This document shows, piece by piece, positions 45,575 to 51,695 of a stretch of 51,695 nucleotides of DNA (positions are counted from its first letter, which is position 1; the number at the start of each line of letters is the position of its first letter). Position numbers and translations under genes: made by a program. The notes beneath the pieces are model-generated. The model was not told the DNA's origin, did not search any database, and saw nothing but the letters and a program-made list of their open reading frames with translations. This DNA is from Gonapodya prolifera JEL478 (taxonomy: Eukaryota; Monoblepharomycota; Monoblepharidomycetes; Monoblepharidales; Gonapodyaceae), in NCBI GenBank assembly GCA_001574975.1, contig KQ965862.1, forward strand, positions 1-51,695. Direction: 5' to 3'.

Positions 45575-48031
45575 TCACGAACATACAACGTTCGTTACGC
45601 TCTCCCACAAATACTTTCTGTAAGGTGAGACCTTTCCATCCGTACCGTCAGGGAGAGACAAAGCAATCGCTTTCATGCTGTTGAACGGAGAGAATGTCGA
45701 AAGTGAGCCTCTTTGCCGCTGACATTACCCAACCTCAAATACTCACCATGCGCACGAATCCGCATCCTTTCTAAAAAGCGGCCACATCCCAAGAACGGCA
45801 CCCTCTTTGCCTGGCCGCATCCCCCACCCCGTCTTGGTCCCATCAAACAACTGCGGCATCCTCCCAAATGACCCGCCGAAAAACTTCCACGCCTCAACCA
45901 TACAGTAGCCTTCATCCTCGTCGCCCCAATTTTCCCAGAAGTCGGAAGATTGGCGTACGCGTGTACAGATTGCAGCGCGAGAGATTTTGAAGGCTGTGCG
46001 GAGGTCCTCCAGGTACAGGACAGAAGCTTCGTTCAGCAGTTGGAACAGAAGTACAAAGGCCCTGTGCGGGCCACCGTAGGGAAGGAACGTGTCAGCGGCC
46101 ACGTCGTCGTCGTCGCCTGAAAGATTTTTGAAGATGCTGCCGTGGTCCTTGACAAAGAAGTGGTGTCCAGCACCAGCTCCGGCATTGGACAGGTGGCGTC
46201 GCCGATCCCCGCACCCGTCGGGCCCAAAGTATCCCATTGACAAACTGCCGTCAAACGGAGACGTGCTGTGCTGACGGCGACCGCGGAAGTAGTCTCCAAG
46301 GGAGGCGTGTTTCCCGCCCCGAAATGCCTGCCCCGTGCACTTGTCTTCCACGTTGTCAAAATACTGTTCGATGACGTCCAGGCAGCCGCTTGAGCATATC
46401 TTATCGTTCAAATCGTCGAATCTGTTGTTTTTGTTAGACATACGTCGTAAAAACGCTTCATTCATCATCACTCCAAAAAGCACGCATGCATCACTCACAC
46501 ATCTCTATAACAAATATCCCCAAAATGCGCCATGTCCTCCGCGTAAATTCCTTGCCCCGTAAGTTCGTTTGTCCCCTGCACCAGCACCGAGATGAACGTT
46601 CCTGCCGGGTCGTCGTCCACGCTCAATGCGTCTGGTGGGACGCACGTGTGTGCAACTGTCTTAAACGTGCCCACGTCGTGGAGTGCGGCGACGCAGGATG
46701 GTGTGAGGGAAGGTAGCGACGGCGGGTACAGGTCTTTTGTGCCGTGGACTTTGCCGGTAGAGGAGCACATCGTGTCACGGAAGAGACGGCCCGAGGTCAG
46801 GATGGAAGGGCGGAGTGGTGATTCGGTGGTGGGAAGTATGTCCAGTATGGCGTTGGAGCTGAGGTAGGGGCAGAGAAGAGCGGGAAGCAGTCGCACGTGG
46901 CCACTTCAGTCAGATTCGACTCACCACGCACACGCATCCTTATACTCCCTGCCGCCGCCATAGTACGACTCGAGTAGTTTTCCGTCAATCACGATTTTTG
47001 TTGCGGCGGGGTCGTTTTTGTCAGGAACTTCTGCCGCAAGGAATCCAACCGGACCCACGATCTGCCGTGCCTCGAGCGGGCAGTAGTTGTTGAACGTCGT
47101 TTGATCGGTCTGTGAGGCGGGGAGCGCCATTTTGGAGAAGTTTAATCACGTTCATGCTCTCCAATCGGTATTTGGCAATTCACCACCAACCTGAGGAACT
47201 TTGGTGCATACGGCAGCACGTGTGAGTTCAAAAGCGTCAGCGAATGACTGCGCTGTGAGATCCTTGGAGCGGTCGAGACTGTCCAGGAGGAATCCAGTGA
47301 AGAAGTGACTCAGAAACGAGGTTGCGCTTGGTCCATTGTCTTCTGAGGTTTCAGAGGAGGTGGGAGCACCAAAAGGACCTTGGCCAGCTTGGCAAACGGG
47401 CGCTTCACCAAATAAGTACATCTGACCATAGTACTGCTGCGCAGACTCAAAATCCTGGTAGGAGCCGTCGCGGTATGGGGGTGGTTGGACGGAATAGTTT
47501 CCCTTGGGGCCGACGAACCGGTCGGATCCGCATATGGATTTAACGTTCTGGAAGTAAGAGTCGAAGGCGGAAGCGCAATCGTCTGAACAATAAGTGTCGT
47601 GGTGTAATGCAATTCTGAATAGCGTAAACATGAATATATGGAGGGACATATCCTCCTACCATTCCATTGCAACACACTCACCTATCATTCCAGCACATGT
47701 CTGAGCCACCGTATGGTCCACCCGGGTTGTAAAGCTGCCGCATTAAAAAGTCGGACATGCCGAAAGTGACCACACTCTTGAATGCTGTCACTACATCGAG
47801 TCCAGCCAGCCACGCGCCATGCGGGAGACAGCTCTGGCTCATGCGTCTGTAGTGTGCGTGGTCGTGGATTGTCGCGTAGCATTCGGGACCGATTGTCGCA
47901 TCGGGAGGGTCGGGAAGACCAGAGATGGACACGGGGTGCTGGTGCCATGGAATATGGGCTGCGTGTGTTGCGGCGAGGAAGAGGACAAGCGACGCGACGG
48001 CGATTCCCGCGAAGTGTAGCATTCGTATCAT
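45575..48031 (-). CDS. Secreted cysteine-containing protein of two tandem ~300-aa repeats
   Basis: Six exons on the minus strand: 47682-48031, 47191-47614, 46925-47109, 46499-46858, 45747-46421, 45575-45677. They join in frame to 698 aa. The N-terminus is a signal peptide (MIRMLHFAGIAVASLVLF...). The rest is an ancient internal duplication. Repeat 1 has ECYATIHDHAHYRRMSQSC, DTYCSDDCASAFDSYFQNV, LTRAAVCTKV, KDACACSNAILDILP and RDTMCSS. Repeat 2 has SCVAALHDVGTFKTVAHTC, DKICSSGCLDVIEQYFDNVE, ISRAAICTRV, ADSCACMKAIALSLP and VTNVVCS. Cys positions are conserved, suggesting disulphide-bonded helical modules. Introns fall at equivalent points in both repeats. I recognise no named family. A surface or host/substrate-interacting role is an inference from secretion and neighbours. 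Confidence 0.78.
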
Positions 48032-48311
48032 TCTGCTGAGACTGTGTGTTTTGTGGGGTAAGGCGAGACTAGGAGGAGACGGCCACAGTGGGAGGCACCC
48101 CCTAACACAGCCAGACTCAGCCATGATGTGATTCATCTCACTGACTCAGCTCGCAACCTGCGACCTTGTCCGTTAATAATCCGAAGTATATTAGATACAC
48201 TGCTATGACATCAGATTTGTTGTACCTCCGCTTCCCCCCAAAATCTCAAGTGAACCTGTGCAACAGGAAGTAATTACACATAACTCTGCAAATAAGACAC
48301 ATCGAGATAAC

Positions 48312-49369
48312 CTACTTCACAGTTCTCGGCTGCTCCTGAAACTTGGGGTCCTTGTTCCCTTGAGACGTGGTGAGAAGTTTCGTTCCTGTGCAACCCCAGT
48401 CTTGATGGACATGAAGCGTTGAGTTGGGATTATGAGCGGATTAAAGGCTGTTGGCCAGTTACATACCACTATAAAAGGTCGCTTTTGCGCCTTTTGTAAG
48501 CCGGAAAGACCCTGTGGGGTTCTCAAAGCCACTGAGTTCGTGCCGTTTGTTGGGAGGGTTGTTTATATTAGTCCACGTGAAACACGATCGCACTTACAAA
48601 CACCCAAGCGACCCTCCGGTCTGGCTGCTCCATCCTCCGAAATATGGAAGAGAATATAGTTGCACCCCAGGAGAGTAACCGAGGTCTACCGTCTACGTGT
48701 GAGATTGAGTCAGGAATGAAATTCGACACGCTAGAGAACCAGCTTTTGGACTTGCCGTTGTGAAAGTCGTATCCCCAGCCGCCCGTGTTAATCTGCGGGC
48801 AGTTGAGTAGAGAGTCCGTTTTGTTTTGTTTTGTTTTGCTCTTGCGGCAAGAAAATCTCACCCTCATTCACTCACCGAACACTGTATACCTTCTTGTCAA
48901 ACCGTGCATTGCGATCATCTTTGGAGGCATATCCGAGATCAGAGCCCTGGCAGCCCCAGTCTGGTGTACGAAACAAGAATGTTTAGTGAATATATCATCG
49001 AATCACACCCTGGAGATTCCACCAACCACTATAGAAGCGTGCCGAAGATGATGGAGAGAGCTTGAACGATTTCAAGTCGATGCCGATCCCGCTATGTCCC
49101 AATTTTGAACATAACTGCACAGTCCTCAAGGTGGCCCGATCACTCACTAGCAATCGCCGTCCACTCCACCAGTCTGCGCCGATGTGCCACCATAATTGGG
49201 TTCCGTGTAGTAGATAATCGATGGAGAGTAGGCGAGGTTTGCGGACTGTTAAGTCGGGGTGAGTCAAGTCGTTGCTTCGAAATACGTGACTCAATACCTG
49301 TGCCAGAGCAGCGCCGGAGAGAACCGCAACCGCCAGGCAGGCGACAGCTGTGATTGTTTGCGTGCGCAT
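48312..49369 (-). CDS. Secreted two-domain beta/gamma-crystallin-like protein (copy 2)
   Basis: Eight exons on the minus strand: 49298-49369, 49148-49245, 49027-49091, 48876-48960, 48756-48792, 48598-48692, 48467-48531, 48312-48400. They join in frame to 201 aa. The signal peptide is MRTQTITAVACLAVAVLSGA. Repeat 1 has PSIIYYTEPNYGGTSAQTGG, ARFYS, DWGCQGSDLG and VYSVR; repeat 2 has LGYSPGVQLYSL, FGGWSSQTGG, ATFYS, DWGCTG and PRTVK. Exon lengths match copy 1 exactly except the signal exon (72 versus 60 nt) and the linker exon (37 versus 25 nt). The intron after the linker exon appears to use a GC-AG boundary (GCAAGT donor). The intron before it (48793-48875) carries a GTTTT microsatellite. As in copy 1, the fold call rests on pattern, not on a search. 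Confidence 0.75.
48818..48838. repeat. (GTTTT)4 microsatellite in an intron
   Basis: Four perfect GTTTT units plus a terminal G, on the plus strand, inside the crystallin-like copy 2 intron 48793-48875. On the transcribed strand this is an AAAAC run upstream of the acceptor. Confidence 0.85.
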
Positions 49370-49816
49370 CTGGAGTTCAATTTCTCGGAGCGTCGGTCTG
49401 AATTTATTGAATCTGAGGTTGGAGGCTGTGCAGATGGTACAGCCGGGCCAAAGCTCCATCCGAAACCGACGGAACAACCCTGCTTGGGTGATACCGTCTG
49501 AGCAATGCTGGCTGATTGCAATTTGAATTGGCCCCCCTTTCTTCTCAGCGGATGACTTAATGAATGCAAATCGGCTCTTATTTCACCGATGCCAAAAGAT
49601 CCACGGCTCGGCCTAGCCGTAAGTGTTCGAGCCAACGAAGCAATCGAGAATGTGTCACGGAAATGCCACCCAAGATGAGTGTTCACGTGCTTTCGCGGCT
49701 GAACGCGACCCACCAACATTCACAAGTGCGAAGCTGCCTCATGTTCTGCATACGCCAAGTCCCGCCAAAAGCATTGACGGAAGCAGTGGAAGTCCCGCTA
49801 GAAACGGAATTCTGCG

Positions 49817-51695
49817 ATGGCGTATTGGCGATCGTCGCCGATCATAGCTTGGCTTGCAATTCAACTTTGGATGGGAAGCTGTTCCGGCATCGAGACTCTG
49901 ATCTTCTATCAACCTCACATATCAACAACGGATCCTGCCTTTCAATTATCTTCACTGTATACAGCGGCAGTGGAATTCAATTCGACATTCGCTGGTTTAT
50001 GGGGCGTGGATGTCAGATACGTTGGTTGGGGAGAACTACTGGGCATAATTACGGGCGATAGTAGCAAAGATCCTCCGGTGAGTGTAGTCGCTGAAGGTGT
50101 AGCGTGAAAAGGGTTACGTGCGTCCTCATAGATTTGTCTCATCCCGTCATCTCCTGCCTCCTATACTCATAGGACCTGGTTGTTGTTGGCACCACCTGGG
50201 TTGGCACTCTCGTGAAATCGAATAAGTTATACCCTATCACAAAGTTCATGGATGAGTGGAAGACTGAGCGTCCGGATGGGGACATTACAGCTGACATATT
50301 GAGATCTGCACAGTGGGTTTGCCTTCGAATAGTCACCAAAAAAAGCCCGAAGCCCAACGAATATCGATTCAATAGAGCTGATTATAATATTCTGAACGAG
50401 TGGTGGGTCCTCCCCTATGAGATGGATGTTCGGGTCTTTGCATACCGTTAGTTGAGACAAAATCTCTCGCAAATTAACGAGACTTAAATCTCCTTGAACG
50501 TAAGGCGTGGACCTTTACAAGCGTTACTTGAACAAAACGAACCCCCCGGATACTTGGTACGAGATGGTTGACAATTCATTGAAAATTCAACAAGCAGCCC
50601 TTGCGGAGGGAAAGTCCATATGGGGCTACATTCCATCATACGATCCAACTCAGCTGATATCACAGCAAAGTTTTGTCCGTGAGTGCTCCTTATTGTCGTG
50701 TGGTGATGCGGCGCTGCAGTAACAGTTTGGTCGGTTGTCCTGGGAATCTCGTGAAGAGTTCTATCTCAGTTGGTGAGTGATAAGTATCCAATTTTGTGCT
50801 AGATGACACTAACTCAGGAGTTGGCACGCCTCCAGGGGTGCCTCGCTCGTGGATGCAAACTACCAATGTGGTTTAGCCTCGGACAATTTTCNCGCCGCGA
50901 CCAAATTCTTGACCGATTTATACTTGAACTCGACATCCAGAACTAACCCCTTTCCTGACAGCACTGTTTATGGCTCAAAGGGCTATGATACCTTATTCTC
51001 GGATGGATCTCTTGTTCATATGTCACACGGTGTCTGGTCACGTGCTTTTGATCAGTCCAATTCTTCCATCGTCCAATATGATGTGAGCCTTGTGAGAAGC
51101 ATTGGCCACATTGAAGACGCTAACAGACTTGATTAGTGTGGATTTGATTTTTCAAGAACGACATTCAATGAAAGCAAAATGCATGTTGCCTTTGCAAAGA
51201 TTCCACGAGGTCCACGAGGACGGTTCATTTTTGGTAGGCACATGCCCGACTTGCTTTGGATCGTCTGAAATCCCAAGGATCATAACACCATCAGCTGGGG
51301 GGAGCGGCGTTGGAATCTCGGCACAATCCAAGAACAAGAGAACCGCCTTCGAATTCATGAAAATATTTCTTGACCCGTCCAAAATGCACCAACAAAATGC
51401 CGTTCGCGCAAGGAAGTTGATCAGCCCTTACAGTTCACTCCAGGTGGGTGCATGCCTTGTCAGTTCTTCTCTGTTCTCTTGTGCCAAATCACTGTGTGTG
51501 CCATCAGTACTTGCAAGATTCATCCATAAAATCTATCAGTGGGAGGATGTGCAATGTGCCGTACTCATATTCTCAAATATTTCCCCAGCCATCATTTTAC
51601 GAGAGTAAGTCACCTCAGACAATCAAATTTGTGGTCAGATAAGCTGACTTTTGCTTGGAGCAAGTGGGCGAGGTGGAGCGACAATTAATTATTCC
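49817..51695 (+). CDS. Extracellular solute-binding-protein-like ectodomain (3' end outside window)
   Basis: Exon 1 (49817-50077) encodes a signal peptide (MAYWRSSPIIAWLAIQLWMG) and IETLIFYQP. Later exons read as a bacterial-type family 1 solute-binding fold. Its parts are DLVVVGTTWVGTL, EWWVLPYEMDVRVFAYR with VDLYKRYLNKTNPP after a GTTAGT intron, and KSIWGYIPSYDPTQL. Then come KFLTDLYLNSTSRTNPFPDS, SHGVWSRAFDQ and KIPRGPRGRFIFAGGSGVG (joined over an intron). The last are ISAQSKNKRTAFEFMKIFLD and NVPYSYSQIFPQPSFYES. These match the order in ABC-transporter sugar-binding proteins, including the late glycine loop and helix. A eukaryotic gene with introns and this domain is likely a receptor ectodomain, perhaps followed by membrane helices beyond 51695; that is inference. 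One N lies at 50892, and the joins around 50690-50850 are uncertain. Confidence 0.7.

Noticed and set aside
46089-46274. Plus-strand ORFs inside 45.7-47.0 kb
   Set aside because: Shadows of the minus-strand two-repeat secreted protein, whose exons join in frame with conserved Cys motifs.
1-51695. CRISPR arrays, bacterial operons, prophage or IS elements
   Set aside because: None seen. Spliceosomal introns occur throughout, so this is eukaryotic nuclear DNA.

Overview
The window looks like nuclear DNA of an intron-rich, compact early-diverging fungus, most likely a zoosporic fungus (chytrid). The order is an inference from gene content: Cho2, Tim54, Sof1, Noc2 and Pex14 are fungal or eukaryotic, and they sit beside an unusually rich set of secreted or receptor-like proteins. 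Genes lie on both strands and most have 5-14 coding exons. Introns are mostly 50-100 nt, bounded by a loose GTNNGT donor and a short AG acceptor. I rebuilt exon-intron structures by reading protein motifs across splice sites. For eleven genes the joined exons keep one reading frame from start to stop (the F-box/SUKH gene keeps frame but has one internal TAG).

Layout. 1-224: 3' end of an unknown gene. 431-1990: broken cytochrome P450. 2241-3450: F-box/SUKH protein with an in-frame TAG. 3699-4843: TIM54. 4933-8813 (minus): CHO2 phosphatidylethanolamine methyltransferase. 9910-12456: aldehyde dehydrogenase, 14 exons. 13165-14903: coiled-coil protein. 15825-17449 (minus): 2-oxoglutarate/Fe(II) dioxygenase. 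17.8-19.25 kb: a strongly CpG-depleted island. 20850-21887: secreted beta/gamma-crystallin-like protein. 22044-25206 (minus): NOC2. 25.5-26.4 kb: a duplicated 350-bp segment. 26888-28504 (minus): PEX14. 28730-30554 (minus): SOF1. 30696-31574 (minus): ankyrin protein. 31749-33252 and 33475-34780 (minus): tandem DUF4436-like membrane proteins. 35272-36537: exosome subunit MTR3. 37190-38920 (minus): Cache-domain receptor-like gene. 39255-42691: helical-repeat plus coiled-coil protein. 42852-43841 (minus): UBC7-like E2. 44218-45096: NAD(P)-binding protein. 45575-48031 (minus): 698-aa secreted protein made of two repeats. 48312-49369 (minus): second crystallin-like paralogue. 49817 to the window end: extracellular solute-binding-protein-like gene.

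The housekeeping genes serve ribosome and RNA processing (NOC2, SOF1, MTR3), organelle protein import (TIM54, PEX14), lipid synthesis (CHO2) and aldehyde oxidation. The right-hand 15 kb is a surface and secretome neighbourhood: a Cache receptor, a solute-binding ectodomain, a cysteine-rich two-repeat protein and a crystallin-like protein, with its paralogue 27 kb away.

Caution: several conserved genes (MTR3, UBC7, one DUF4436 copy, the NAD(P)-binding protein, P450) carry single-base frameshifts, two of them in A4 runs where A5 would restore the frame. There are also N bases at 4307 and 50892. Some apparent pseudogenes may therefore be sequence errors.
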